Positions 51,621 to 60,590 of a DNA stretch of 64,000 nt are shown piece after piece. The stretch's first letter is position 1, and each line of letters begins with the position of its first letter. The stretch spans positions 62,001 to 126,000 of the forward strand of contig CBDCFV010000003.1 in the NCBI GenBank assembly GCA_965216425.1, given 5' to 3'. This DNA is from CBDCFV01 sp965216425. GTDB taxonomy: Bacteria > Chloroflexota > Dehalococcoidia > Lucifugimonadales > UBA3495. The translations under genes and the position numbers were made by a program. The notes below the pieces were generated by a model. It had not been told where the DNA came from, ran no database searches, and saw only the letters and a list, made by a program, of their open reading frames with translations.

Positions 51621-52977
51621 CTGGCCAGATGATGGTGGGCGGTTTGGGTGATGGATGCGGCGAGCTTCAAGCGGGTCTACGACAGCCTTCAGGAATTTCA
51701 CGCCTTCTTTGCGGACTCCTTCGGACGCAAGCAGTGGCGAGAGCACAGCCGGAATTACCTTCAGGCCCTGCTGGTGCGGGCCCAGGAGCGGCGCAACGAC
51801 GAGAATGTCTAGGAATCGGTGGGCGTCTCCGCCCGGGCGATGCAGCGTTTTCTGACCGAGGCCCGGTGGCGTGATGACGCAGTCATAGGGCGGTTGCAGG
51901 AATACCTGGCCCCAGACTAGGGCACCCCGAGGCCGTGTGGGTGTTGGACGGCAGCGACTTTCCCAAGCAGGGAGGAAATCGGCGGGAGTGGCCCGGCAGT
52001 ACTGCGGTAGGCTGGGCAAGGTGGCCAACTGCCAGGCCGGGATGTTCCTGGCCTACGTCAACCCACTGGGACGGGCGCTGGTGGACAAACGGCTGTACAT
52101 GTCCCAGGTTTGAGCTTCGGACGATGCCCGGTGCGCGGCGGCGGGGGTGCCGGGGGAGAGGCGGGGCTACCGCTCGAAGACAGAGTTGGCCCTGGAGATG
52201 CTGGCGCAGGCCATGGAACTGGGCCATTGAAGGCCGGCTGGGTTACCGGAGACGACGCCTTCGGGATGTCTCCGTCCTTTCGTGAGGGACTGGCGAACTT
52301 GGGGATGTGGTACGTTCCGGACGTTCCGGGCGACCCCGCAAACCCAGGCTGCGGGATGGGCAGCGCCGGACCATGGAGCAGCGCAGTGATGAGTTGCAGG
52401 AGGAGGCCTGGCGTGAGATAACGGTGGCAGAGGGATCCCAGGGTCCGCGGAGCTATATGTTCAGCGTCCAGCGGGTGCGACCGACCAAGAGGCGCAAGCC
52501 CGGCGAGGAGGGATGGGCCGTCTATCGCCGAAACCTGGACGGCAGCGAGCCCCGCTACTACCTGTCCAACGCACCAGAAGACACAACTTTGGAGACCCTG
52601 ACCTACGTGGGAGGCTCCCGTTGGCGTATAGAAACGGAGTTCGAGACGGAGAAAAGCGACGTAGGCCTGGATGAGTACGAGACCCGGAGCTGGGCAGGCT
52701 GGCACCACCACGTGGCCCTGTGCCTGCTGGGCGGAGCTTTTCTGCTGGGCCTGCAGCAGGATTGGTGGGGAAAAGATGCCCCATATCACCCGTCCGCAGG
52801 TGTACCGGGTGGTGCGTGAGATGCTGCCCCGGGAGTGGTTCGGGCCGGAGGAGTTGCTACTGTGGCTGAAGGAGTCTCAGTTACGCAACGAGCAGGCGCG
52901 CCGCTCCCACGAGAGACGCCGCTCCGCCCGCCGTGAAGGCAGGATGGACCCTCCACCCTGAAATCGTCGTTGTAGTA
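51590..52977 (+). mobile_element. IS701-like insertion sequence, ends intact, transposase decayed
   Basis: About 1388 bp. Twelve-base perfect inverted ends CTACAACGACGA (51592-51603) and its complement (52964-52975) lie two bases inside. A 4-bp duplication CTAA flanks the element (51586-51589 and 52978-52981). I recall 4-bp duplications at YTAR-type targets as characteristic of the IS701 family. The transposase between is broken in several places, so the copy is immobile on its own. Confidence 0.8.
51651..52961 (+). pseudogene. IS701-family DDE transposase, multiply frameshifted
   Basis: Pieces in order and in changing frames: SFKRVYDSLQEFHAFFADSF, an in-frame stop at 51810, then SVGVSARAMQRFLTEARW, HPEAVWVLDGSDFPKQG (DDE first Asp), SAGVARQYCGRLGKVANCQ, LAYVNPLGRALVDKRLY, AGWVTGDDAFGMSPSFREGL (second Asp), GGSRWRIETEFETEKSDVGL (Glu region), and the tail MPHITRPQVYRVVREM. 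At least five frame changes or stops are needed to read through, so this is an old, non-functional copy. Confidence 0.88.
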
Positions 52978-52997
52978 CTAAAAAGGAGTGTGAACAG

Positions 52998-53873
52998 TTG
53001 GCCAAGATATACTTGTTGGGGACCGGGACTCCCACTCCGACGCCTACCAGGTTCGGTTCTTCCCATGTTGTCGAGGTCGGGGGCCAACACATTATGTTCG
53101 ACTGCGGCCCCGCTACCACCTACAAGCTGGTGCAGGCGGGGCTGTGGCCCACACAGATAGACAATCTCTTCTTCAGCCACCACCACTTCGATCATGACGT
53201 TGACTACCCGTGTTTCCTGCTGTGCCGGTGGGACCAAAGCTCAGGCAAGGAAAACGAACTGCGGGTGTTTGGCCCGACTCTGACCGAAACCATTACAGAG
53301 CGTATTCTGAGTGAGGAGCACGGCGCATTCGCCCACGACTGGCGGGCCCGCATCAACTCACCCGGAAGCCAACGGGTCTTTGTGAATCGAGGCGGCACGC
53401 TGCCGCGCAAGCCCCCGTCCGTGGACGTTCGGGACATTGGCCCCGGACTGGTGCATTCGGGCAGCGACTGGACCGTCACAGCATCCATCGCAGAACATGC
53501 TCAGCCTTGGTTGGACTGCTTGGCTTACCGGTTAGATACGCCGGATGGCAGCATAGTATTCACCGGTGACACCCGTCCCTGCCAGTCCGTGGTCGATTTG
53601 GCCAAAGACGCCGACGTGATGCTTTGCATGTGTTGGGACGATTCGGATGAGATGGAGGCCACGGGGGAAGGGCAAAACACCATGTGCGGCACGAGGGGCG
53701 CAGCCGGTATGGCCCAGGAGGCGGGGGTTAAACGCCTTGTCCTGGTACACACCGGGCCTCACCTGAGCCAGCACGGCCCGATGGAAAAAGGCATCGGCGA
53801 CATCAAGAGGATTTACGACGGAGAGTTGGTCTTCGGCGAAGAACTTATGACGCTGGATTTGGGCCGCAGGTAG
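52998..53873 (+). CDS. Metallo-beta-lactamase-fold hydrolase (RNase Z-like)
   Basis: 291 residues. MAKIYLLGTGTPTPTPTRFG and the metal motif FFSHHHFDHDVDYP are typical of the RNase Z/arylsulfatase-like branch, with a later FTGDTRPCQSVVDLAKDADV and LVLVHTGPH. Likely a cytoplasmic zinc hydrolase; the substrate is unknown. The start is TTG at 52998 with AAAAGGAG upstream. It begins 20 bp after the IS right end. Confidence 0.85.
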   Translation: MAKIYLLGTGTPTPTPTRFGSSHVVEVGGQHIMFDCGPATTYKLVQAGLWPTQIDNLFFSHHHFDHDVDYPCFLLCRWDQSSGKENELRVFGPTLTETITERILSEEHGAFAHDWRARINSPGSQRVFVNRGGTLPRKPPSVDVRDIGPGLVHSGSDWTVTASIAEHAQPWLDCLAYRLDTPDGSIVFTGDTRPCQSVVDLAKDADVMLCMCWDDSDEMEATGEGQNTMCGTRGAAGMAQEAGVKRLVLVHTGPHLSQHGPMEKGIGDIKRIYDGELVFGEELMTLDLGRR

Positions 53874-53890
53874 TCCGACGCCGGTAAGTT

Positions 53891-54727
53891 TTATGCAGCC
53901 CTCCAGTCATGGCGGGGCTGCCATCCCAGCATACGCTGGGCTTTCTCGGTGCTGATGACACTGGCCGTGCCGCTCAGTCCTTCGCGTATCTCGACGCGGT
54001 CGCCGAAGTTACTCCTGATGATGTCCACCGTGGGCTCCTCGAAACGGCTGGAGGGCTGGGCGATCATGAACGCTTCATACTCTTCTATGTCGGCGTCCAG
54101 CGCCAGCACGTGAGCCTCCGCCACGTCCCTGGAGTCGGCGTAGGCCCACATCACGAGGGTCAGGGGGTTCTCCGGAGTGGGAGCCGGCCAAGGAAAGTCC
54201 GCTTGGACGTCCGGCAGTGCTACGTTGGTGAATCGCAGGCTGACGACGGTGGTTGCCGAGTTGCGGGCAATCATTCTCCCGATGTCTTCCCCGACCTGCT
54301 TGGTCAGGCCGTAAGGCTCGAAGGGCATCATGGGATGTTCCTCGTCCAGTGGCAGGTACAGCGGTACGAAGGCGTTCCCGTCATGGGCCCAGCCCATGCC
54401 GAAGGCGCTGGACGAGAACACTACCCTGCGGAGCCCCAACTCCGCCGCCGACATCATGATGTTGAAGGTGCTGGCTACGTTGTTGTCGAAGATTACCCGG
54501 GGAGGGTCACGCAGCGGCCCGGGTATGGCGCCCATGTGAACAATGGCTTCCGCGTCCTTCAGGAGGCCATCGACGGCGCTGGCGTCGCCGAGGTCGCAGC
54601 GAACGAATTCCGTTGGGAGGTCGTCGGCCGACAGTATGTCAGTGGCCAGGACCTCAGTGCCGCGGTCCACCAGCAACTGCACCACCCTGCGACCCAGTCT
54701 TCCCGCCGCTCCGGTTACTACTATCAT
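53891..54727 (-). CDS. NAD-dependent epimerase/dehydratase (SDR)
   Basis: 278 residues. Nucleotide motif MIVVTGAAGRLGRRVVQLL, catalytic PYGLTKQVGE (YxxxK), upstream serine in VVFSSSAFGMG. The wording ADILSADDLPTEFVRCDLGD and AEAIVHMGAIPGPLRDPP resembles uronate-dehydrogenase-like SDRs. ATG at 54727. Converges with the metallo-hydrolase. Substrate not identifiable. Confidence 0.85.
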   Translation of the reverse strand: MIVVTGAAGRLGRRVVQLLVDRGTEVLATDILSADDLPTEFVRCDLGDASAVDGLLKDAEAIVHMGAIPGPLRDPPRVIFDNNVASTFNIMMSAAELGLRRVVFSSSAFGMGWAHDGNAFVPLYLPLDEEHPMMPFEPYGLTKQVGEDIGRMIARNSATTVVSLRFTNVALPDVQADFPWPAPTPENPLTLVMWAYADSRDVAEAHVLALDADIEEYEAFMIAQPSSRFEEPTVDIIRSNFGDRVEIREGLSGTASVISTEKAQRMLGWQPRHDWRAA

Positions 54728-54764
54728 TGTCTCCCTCCGGTCTGGCTATGTTGACGTTCCCCAT

Positions 54765-54905
54765 GATTCCCGCTTTCGCGAGAATCGAGAAACGCTGTCA
54801 ACCAGTCACATTGTCTCACGTTAGACGTCTTTGGATTCCCGCCTTCGCGGGAATGACGATATGGCGCTGCGGGAATGACGATATGGCGCCGCAGGAATGA
54901 TTATG
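54765..54905. repeat. Two REP-like palindromes and a 22-bp tandem repeat
   Basis: GATTCCCGCTTTCGCGAGAA (54765-54784) and GATTCCCGCCTTCGCGGGAA (54834-54853) are copies of the dispersed palindrome. The latter runs into two and a half 22-bp units (GCGGGAATGACGATATGGCG, starting 54847 and 54869). The units look like an expansion of the palindrome's right half. Confidence 0.7.
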
Positions 54906-54921
54906 TGGGACTAACGGCTTC

Positions 54922-55752
54922 TCATGGTTTATCAAGTCCGTGGATACCGCGGTAGTCGACCGTTGGAGGCGACTGCCAACCTTCCAGAAGTTCCTGACGA
55001 GGTTGATAAACCTCGACGCCCAGCGGGTGACAAGTGTCGATGGGGTCAACGGAGTCTTCTTCTCCCCAGACCTGGACCGACAGGTCACCGTGGGGACAAG
55101 TGGAAATGGCGCAAAGCAGGTCTATCTCGGCGAAGAATTCGAAGTAGTCCCCCTTCTTCCCTGGTGAAGGTTTCACGAAGTAACGGTCGTCCTTGGTAAG
55201 CCCGGTGACTTGGAATATATTCAGCACGTCGTGGACGTCGCTCTCGTCGAGATGGTAAGGAGTGACAGCCCTGACGAGGTTGGAGTGGCAGCAGTAGTCG
55301 AAGTCCTCACCGTTCAGTAGTTTGTGAACGTATGGATCGCAGCGGGTGCCGAGCAGGTCATGGCACCCGGCGCCGTCCTCGTCCAAGGGATAGTCCACCG
55401 TATCGCCGGTGATGGTCAGCATGGGCCGCAAGTAAGGCAGGCAGGACCACAGCCGGTCGAAGGTGGTGACATGGGCCCGGTGCAACTGCTTGGTGCGGGC
55501 CGCCCAGAATCGTTCCCGGGGGTTGTTCAGGTTCCACGCGTTGAAGTCGGCCACCTGCGCCCCTTCCACCACGACGATGCGGCAAATCTGGCCGGCCAAC
55601 ACCGGCCAAGCCCTGCCGGAGCGTATCGGCACCTCGAACTGTTCAACCAAGTTCCGGGTCTCCGTATCCTGCGCTATACGTCCGTAAAATTCTCGGTCAA
55701 CATCAATGAGGCTGCCGGGTTTGGGCAGGTAAATTACTCTGGGCTCTGGCAT
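54922..55752 (-). CDS. DUF1989 (urea carboxylase-associated) family protein
   Basis: 276 residues. The family wording is GQICRIVVVEGAQVADFNAW, LYLRP-type region PYLRPMLTITGDTVDY, GCHDLLGTRCDPY and a later ISTCPHGDLSVQVWG, with cysteines and histidines probably binding metal. DUF1989 proteins accompany urea or amino-alkyl degradation in some genomes, but no such genes are near. ATG at 55752 after GGAGGT. Function otherwise unknown. Confidence 0.85.
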   Translation of the reverse strand: MPEPRVIYLPKPGSLIDVDREFYGRIAQDTETRNLVEQFEVPIRSGRAWPVLAGQICRIVVVEGAQVADFNAWNLNNPRERFWAARTKQLHRAHVTTFDRLWSCLPYLRPMLTITGDTVDYPLDEDGAGCHDLLGTRCDPYVHKLLNGEDFDYCCHSNLVRAVTPYHLDESDVHDVLNIFQVTGLTKDDRYFVKPSPGKKGDYFEFFAEIDLLCAISTCPHGDLSVQVWGEEDSVDPIDTCHPLGVEVYQPRQELLEGWQSPPTVDYRGIHGLDKP

Positions 55753-55893
55753 AGTACCTCCAACGGGAGCGGAATTGGTTGATCATGTTTGTAGAGGCCA
55801 GATAGGTTCTCTCGCTCGCGCGGTCAGCGGTATCAGATTACCACAAATTGGATATGGTACTGGTGGAGCAACTACCCCAAAACTGGCGTGGAT

Positions 55894-55920
55894 GGATTCC
55901 CGCCTGCGCAAGAATGACAG
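55894..55920. repeat. REP-like palindrome copy
   Basis: GGATTCCCGCCTGCGCAAGA followed by ATGACAG, an imperfect copy of the dispersed palindrome in the 273-bp gap 55753-56025. Nothing else is seen in that gap. Confidence 0.6.
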
Positions 55921-56025
55921 ATAGTTTGTGGGAATGCCGCTTGCCTTCGTGAAGACGGGGGATAATAGACTGGCGAATTATCCGCAAGCCTCTATCCCAC
56001 AAGCCTCTATCCTACGCTCCCAGCC

Positions 56026-57954
56026 TTATGAGGCCCGAGTGCGTTGGTGCCGGCCGATGTAGCCCACTATCACCTGCTGCCGGGCTTTGTCCCAATTGAA
56101 TGCAATGCGGATAGTCCGGCGCGGATCGAAGCTGTTTCCCTTGCCGATGTGTTCCTCCAACCATATCTGATCACCCTCCACCACGGTGGTGTATGAGTTG
56201 GGGTAGGCGATCATGGTAGTTTCGCCCTGGCTGGACTTGTACCACATGTCGCAGTGTTCGCGGCAGGATGCGTCCAGGTCGGTAACCGTCAACTGCCCTG
56301 ACCGGGAATCGTAGTAGGTTGTTGCCAGCCACTCCAGTGCGCTCAATACCTTGTCGGGCCATTTGAACTGGCTTTCCTCGACGTTCGACTCAGAATTGGT
56401 GTGAATCACCAAGCGGTGGGCAAAACTGTTCCGGGCAAGCCTGACCGCGTCTTCAACGGTTGCTAGTTCCGACGCTGTCTCGTGAACCAAGCTTGGGTCT
56501 GATTGACTTGCCAGGGCCCATCGCAGACCCGCTTCCTTGCTCTGGGCGTCGTACAATTGCTGCCGCAGTCGTTTGCGGGTTTCCTCAAGCTCGTCGTTCT
56601 CTTGCTCCAGGTCCTGGTTCTGTTCGCGCAAGTCCCGCACCTCTTCCAAGAGACGCAAGTAGTGGTCTACGGAACAGGCAATGGGCGCGGTCTCCGGTCC
56701 AGGGTTGGGGTCCGCGATTTGTGAGTCGAGGGATGTATCCTCCTTTGTCTGAGCGACGGGTCCTTCAACGCTTTCTTCGACATCCGGATTGTCAACCGGA
56801 GGCGCACAGGAAATGAGACTGGCAAGTTGCCGGAAGTTCCTGTCGATAGCCTCCTGCATTTCGGCGCGCCGTGAATTGCGAAGTTGTTCCTCTTTGAACG
56901 TGGCCGCTTGGCCGTGAATGGGACCGTATTCGTTGAGCTTGCGGGAGATCGAGTCCACTTCCAGCATATTCCGGGCAAGGCGATGCAGGCGCAGGCGCGT
57001 GTGTTCCTCCAGAAACGCTCTCAGCCTTTCAGCTAACTCATCCAAAGAGTCGTCCGGTCCCGGAATTAACGCAGCCAGACGGACCCCGTCCTGTTCAAAG
57101 AAATCGAGAAGTCCAGAGTGTTCATTCTTAATGTTCGACAGAGCGGCAGCCAGTCCGGTTGCCAACGTCTGCTCAATGAACTTGGCCTTGTGGACTTCTT
57201 TGACGGCCTCGGTAAAGTCGAGACTCTGCAACTCGTCACCCACGCCGTCAGGGCAACGGATTCTCAAGCGGCCAAGAAATTCGTCTATCAGTCCAGCGGA
57301 CAATTGGTCGAAAGAGTCGTCGCGCGGCATAGAGAGCAACCGCTCGCGGATTTCGGCCAACATCTCGCCGACGTCAATGCCGGTTTCATCATGGATTGCC
57401 GGCCTTGGTGGACTGGCCGGGTTGTCCAACGACTCCTCGCTGACATCGGGCATTCGCCCACTAATGTAGTAACTCATCAGTAGCAGGTCGTCTTTGCTGA
57501 AATCGGGGTGGTGCTCAATCAGCTTGCCCGTTGCGTGTTCCCAGCGGCTTTCCGGAGGATAGGTAAGGACTGTTTCCGCCGTAGAGTCGGCGTCGCCGTC
57601 CAACAGTGATTCCTCTTGCAAGAAAGCGACAACTTCATCCCTCAATGCCCCATGCGACTCCGCCCAGACCTTCAACACACCGCCGGCGATTGCATCGAGA
57701 GCACCGGCCTTATCGGTCACGGGTTTAAGGAGCAACGGAGTCATTGCCCTGTCAGCGCTTCTGAATCCGTTGACCTCAACGTGGGCATTGATGGCGTTGT
57801 TCATCGCGGCGCGGGCGCCTGGCGATACGGAGGAGCGCCAATCGAGCGCCCGCTTTACCACTTCGCCGAGGTAGCTGTCGTTCATTTCTCGAAACAAGAC
57901 GCTTAGTCCTCGCCGTTTTCCGGTGTCCTGTTTCCCGTTTTCTCTGTCAGCCAA
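56026..57954 (-). CDS. 642-residue coiled-coil protein of unknown function with a conserved-looking C-terminal domain
   Basis: Not recognised as a named family. The first ~390 residues are mostly helical and acidic. At about 430-480 there is a strong coiled coil (LLEEVRDLREQNQDLEQEND, ELEETRKRLRQQLYDAQS). The last ~140 residues form a separate domain (DAVRLARNSFAHRLVIHTNS, VLSALEWLATTYYDSRSGQL, HIGKGNSFDPRRTIRIAFNW, VIVGYIGRHQRTRAS). That RIxFxxD...VIVGYIGRH ending resembles a domain I recall at the end of large uncharacterised actinobacterial proteins suspected in conflict systems (memory only). Start TTG at 57954; ATG at codon 24 is an alternative. Divergent from the LLM oxidoreductase. Confidence 0.7.
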   Translation of the reverse strand: MADRENGKQDTGKRRGLSVLFREMNDSYLGEVVKRALDWRSSVSPGARAAMNNAINAHVEVNGFRSADRAMTPLLLKPVTDKAGALDAIAGGVLKVWAESHGALRDEVVAFLQEESLLDGDADSTAETVLTYPPESRWEHATGKLIEHHPDFSKDDLLLMSYYISGRMPDVSEESLDNPASPPRPAIHDETGIDVGEMLAEIRERLLSMPRDDSFDQLSAGLIDEFLGRLRIRCPDGVGDELQSLDFTEAVKEVHKAKFIEQTLATGLAAALSNIKNEHSGLLDFFEQDGVRLAALIPGPDDSLDELAERLRAFLEEHTRLRLHRLARNMLEVDSISRKLNEYGPIHGQAATFKEEQLRNSRRAEMQEAIDRNFRQLASLISCAPPVDNPDVEESVEGPVAQTKEDTSLDSQIADPNPGPETAPIACSVDHYLRLLEEVRDLREQNQDLEQENDELEETRKRLRQQLYDAQSKEAGLRWALASQSDPSLVHETASELATVEDAVRLARNSFAHRLVIHTNSESNVEESQFKWPDKVLSALEWLATTYYDSRSGQLTVTDLDASCREHCDMWYKSSQGETTMIAYPNSYTTVVEGDQIWLEEHIGKGNSFDPRRTIRIAFNWDKARQQVIVGYIGRHQRTRAS

Positions 57955-58075
57955 GCTTCACCGCCAAGCCCAAGGATTTCAATGCATATCTTAAGCAGGG
58001 TGCGGGACTGACGCAAACCCACTCCGTACTACGATGCTATACTACTGCCAGATTCCATTTTCCAGTGAGGTTGCT

Positions 58076-58921
58076 ATGCAAATTGGCGCGTCAATGTTCT
58101 CCACCGACTACTCTATCAGGCCCGACGACCTGGCGAAGTTGCTGGAAGACCGCGGGTTCGAGTCTATGTGGGTCCCGGAGCACACTCACATACCGGCGAG
58201 CCGGGTCAGCCCTTGGCCGGGAGGAGGCGACCTCCCGAAGAACTACTGGCACACTTACGATCCTTTTGTAGCGTTGACCGCGGCAGCGAGCGTTACTACC
58301 AATCTCAAGGTGGGCACCGGCATTTGCTTGATAATGGAACGAGACCCCATAACTACGGCCAAGGAAGTTGCCAGCCTTGATATGCTCTCCAATGGCAGAT
58401 TCATCTTCGGCATCGGCGGCGGGTGGAATGCCGAAGAGATGGCGAACCACGGCACGCAGTACCGCCGCCGCTGGCGGGTGATGCGGGAGAACATCCTGGC
58501 GATGAAGGAGATCTGGACCCAGGACGAGGCCGAATTTCATGGCCGGTACGTCTCCTTTGACAAAATATGGTCTTACCCGAAGCCGGTGCAAAAGCCCCAT
58601 CCGCCCATCATCATGGGCGGCGACGGCCCTACCACCTTTGACCGGGTGGTGGAATACTGCGACGGTTGGATGCCCATATCAGGCCGTCAGACTGAAGGGC
58701 CCAGCCTTGGTGAAAAAATTGCGACCTTGAAACGGCGGGTTGAGGACGCGGGAAGGGACCCTGATTCCATAACCATATCCTCTTTCAACACGCGGCCGTC
58801 AGCCGAGACGGTGCAACGAATGGAGAGTGACGGTGTAAACAGGGTCGTCTTTTCGTTGCCGTCTGCGGAAAGGGACGTGGTCGTGCCGTTGATTGATGAG
58901 TGGGCCAAGTTCATCAGTTAG
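58076..58921 (+). CDS. LLM-class (luciferase-like) F420/FMN-dependent oxidoreductase
   Basis: 281 residues. TIM-barrel flavin/F420 enzyme: SMFSTDYSIRPDDLAKLLED, FESMWVPEHTHIPASR, LVGTG-type KVGTGICLIMERDPITTAKE, IFGIGGGWNAEEMANHGT, KPHPPIIMGGDGPTTFDRVV. It fits the F420-dependent subfamily often annotated as TIGR03619. The inner ATG at 58076 (after GTGAGGTT) is chosen over 58034. SAR202-like genomes are, as I recall, rich in such enzymes. Substrate unknown. Confidence 0.9.
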   Translation: MQIGASMFSTDYSIRPDDLAKLLEDRGFESMWVPEHTHIPASRVSPWPGGGDLPKNYWHTYDPFVALTAAASVTTNLKVGTGICLIMERDPITTAKEVASLDMLSNGRFIFGIGGGWNAEEMANHGTQYRRRWRVMRENILAMKEIWTQDEAEFHGRYVSFDKIWSYPKPVQKPHPPIIMGGDGPTTFDRVVEYCDGWMPISGRQTEGPSLGEKIATLKRRVEDAGRDPDSITISSFNTRPSAETVQRMESDGVNRVVFSLPSAERDVVVPLIDEWAKFIS

Positions 58922-58981
58922 TACGAACCTGCATTAGACTTCGGATTCGGTTACGTTAAAATCCAGATTGGAGGATTGGCC

Positions 58982-59998
58982 ATGCCCTACGGAGGCTCTG
59001 ACTGGTTGGCTTTGACCCCCGAAGAGGCGCTGGAGCCGGAAATTCCTATCTGCGATTGCCATCACCACTTCTGGGACTTACGGCCCGAGTACATACCCTA
59101 CCAGCGGTACCTTCTCCACGAGTTCAGCAGCGACATTAACGGCGGCCATAACGTCCGCTCCACGGTATTTATTGAAGCGAGTTCGATGTACCGCCCCGGC
59201 GGGCCGCCGGAGATGCGGTCTGTGGGAGAGGTGGAGTTCGTGCAGGGGTTGGCCGCCGCCAGTGCGAGCGGCCTATACGGTCCCGGCCGGGCGGCGTCGG
59301 CCATTATCGGTTATGCCGATCTGAAGATGGGAGAAGGGGTAAGGCCGGTGCTTGAAGCACTGCAGGCGGCCAGCCCCAACCGCTTCCGGGGCGTCCGTCA
59401 CTCCGTTGGCTGGGACAGTTATCCGGGGGTGGCCAGCCGGGAAGCGCGGGACGCCCTTGCCACCGACGGCTACCGAGCCGGGGCCAGGGTGCTGGCGAGC
59501 ATGGGCCTGCGCTTGGAAAATACGCTCTACTTTCACCAGTTGCCGGAGTTGGTGCCGTTCGCCCAAGCCATTCCCGACCTTACCATCATCGTATGCCACA
59601 TCGGCGGCCTGCTGCGGGTGGGTCCTTATGCCAACCGGGACGACGAAGTGATACAGTCTTGGCGGGAAGGGGTTGCCGCCATAGCCCAATGCCCCAACAT
59701 AGTGATGAAACTTGGAGGCATTGGTCAACTGCGGTATGGGTACGAGTGGCATCTTCGGGACAAGCCGGTAGGCTCCGAAGAACTGGCCGAAACCATAGGG
59801 CCGTTGATCAACTACTGCATCGATCAGTTCGGCCCGGACCGGTGCATGTTCGAGAGCAATTTCCCAGTGGATAAGGTCTCGTATTCATACAACGTGCTTT
59901 ACAACGCTTTCAAGCGGCTAACCCAAGGATATTCGGCGTCGGAACGGGCGGCACTGTTCCATGATACGGCAGTGCGGGTCTACCGTATCGATACGTGA
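58982..59998 (+). CDS. Amidohydrolase family protein (COG3618-like)
   Basis: 338 residues from the ATG at 58982, six bases after GGAGGA (a TTG at 58976 is in phase). Metal motif PICDCHHHFWDLRPEYIPYQ, later RHSVGWD, VCHIGGL and the C-terminal CMFESNFPVDKVSYSYNVLY. It fits the lactonase/2-pyrone-dicarboxylate hydrolase-like group. It lies 60 bp downstream of the LLM oxidoreductase gene, perhaps in one catabolic operon. Confidence 0.88.
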   Translation: MPYGGSDWLALTPEEALEPEIPICDCHHHFWDLRPEYIPYQRYLLHEFSSDINGGHNVRSTVFIEASSMYRPGGPPEMRSVGEVEFVQGLAAASASGLYGPGRAASAIIGYADLKMGEGVRPVLEALQAASPNRFRGVRHSVGWDSYPGVASREARDALATDGYRAGARVLASMGLRLENTLYFHQLPELVPFAQAIPDLTIIVCHIGGLLRVGPYANRDDEVIQSWREGVAAIAQCPNIVMKLGGIGQLRYGYEWHLRDKPVGSEELAETIGPLINYCIDQFGPDRCMFESNFPVDKVSYSYNVLYNAFKRLTQGYSASERAALFHDTAVRVYRIDT

Positions 59999-60082
59999 AG
60001 CGGCTCGACCGGGCGCAGTCTCTTTGCGTGAACGCCGGGTTAATAGTATCTTGATCTCTAATAACTACAGGAGGATGCACGA

Positions 60083-60496
60083 ATGTACACCAAGAACATG
60101 TTGAGCCTGGAGCAGGCGCAAGCTGCGATCGCGGCGATGATCGTGGATTACAACAAGGACCCAAACCGCCGCAAGGTGGATATGGCGGTGGTGGACGACG
60201 CCGGAAACTTGCTGGCCTACGCCCGCATGGACCGCTGCTTGAGGCCGACGTTTGCTCTTCGCAAAGCATATACGTCTGCGGTCCGCGGCATGGACACGCA
60301 AGCCTTCGCCGCGCAACTCAGCAGTGCAGGCCGCAGCATCGAATCCTTTGGCGATCCCCAACTCATTGCCCTTGCCGGTGGAGTGGTAGTGATGCACGAA
60401 GGCGCCGTTATCGGCGCGATCGGCGTCGGAGGCCTGCCCAGCGGGATCGATGACGAGTCCATCTCGAAGGCGGGGTTGGCGGCCTTGGGCCTGTAG
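60083..60496 (+). CDS. GlcG/HbpS-type haem-degrading/binding family protein
   Basis: 137 residues: MAVVDDAGNLLAYARMDRCL, PTFALRKAYTSAVRG, ALAGGVVVMHEGAVIGAIGV, GGLPSGIDDESISKAGLAAL. These are the GlcG/HbpS (DUF336) hallmarks. The family includes extracellular haem-binding HbpS and cytoplasmic corrinoid-adenosyltransferase-like PduO-C domains; no signal peptide here suggests the latter type. ATG after a CAGGAGG site. Confidence 0.85.
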   Translation: MYTKNMLSLEQAQAAIAAMIVDYNKDPNRRKVDMAVVDDAGNLLAYARMDRCLRPTFALRKAYTSAVRGMDTQAFAAQLSSAGRSIESFGDPQLIALAGGVVVMHEGAVIGAIGVGGLPSGIDDESISKAGLAALGL

Positions 60497-60506
60497 GGGC
60501 TCTTAT

Positions 60507-60551
60507 TCACCGCAGAGAGCACGAAGTTTTATTTTGGCTTCTCTGCGGTGA
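60507..60551. terminator. Hairpin between convergent GlcG-like and MFS genes
   Basis: Arms TCACCGCAGAGA and TCTCTGCGGTGA (60507-60518, 60540-60551) form a perfect 12-bp stem with a 21-nt loop in the 94-bp convergent gap. No long T-run is seen, so terminator function is probable rather than certain. Confidence 0.55.
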
Positions 60552-60590
60552 TAAGGTAGGCTGGCTGAAGCCGGTTGTCTGAAACTGGAA

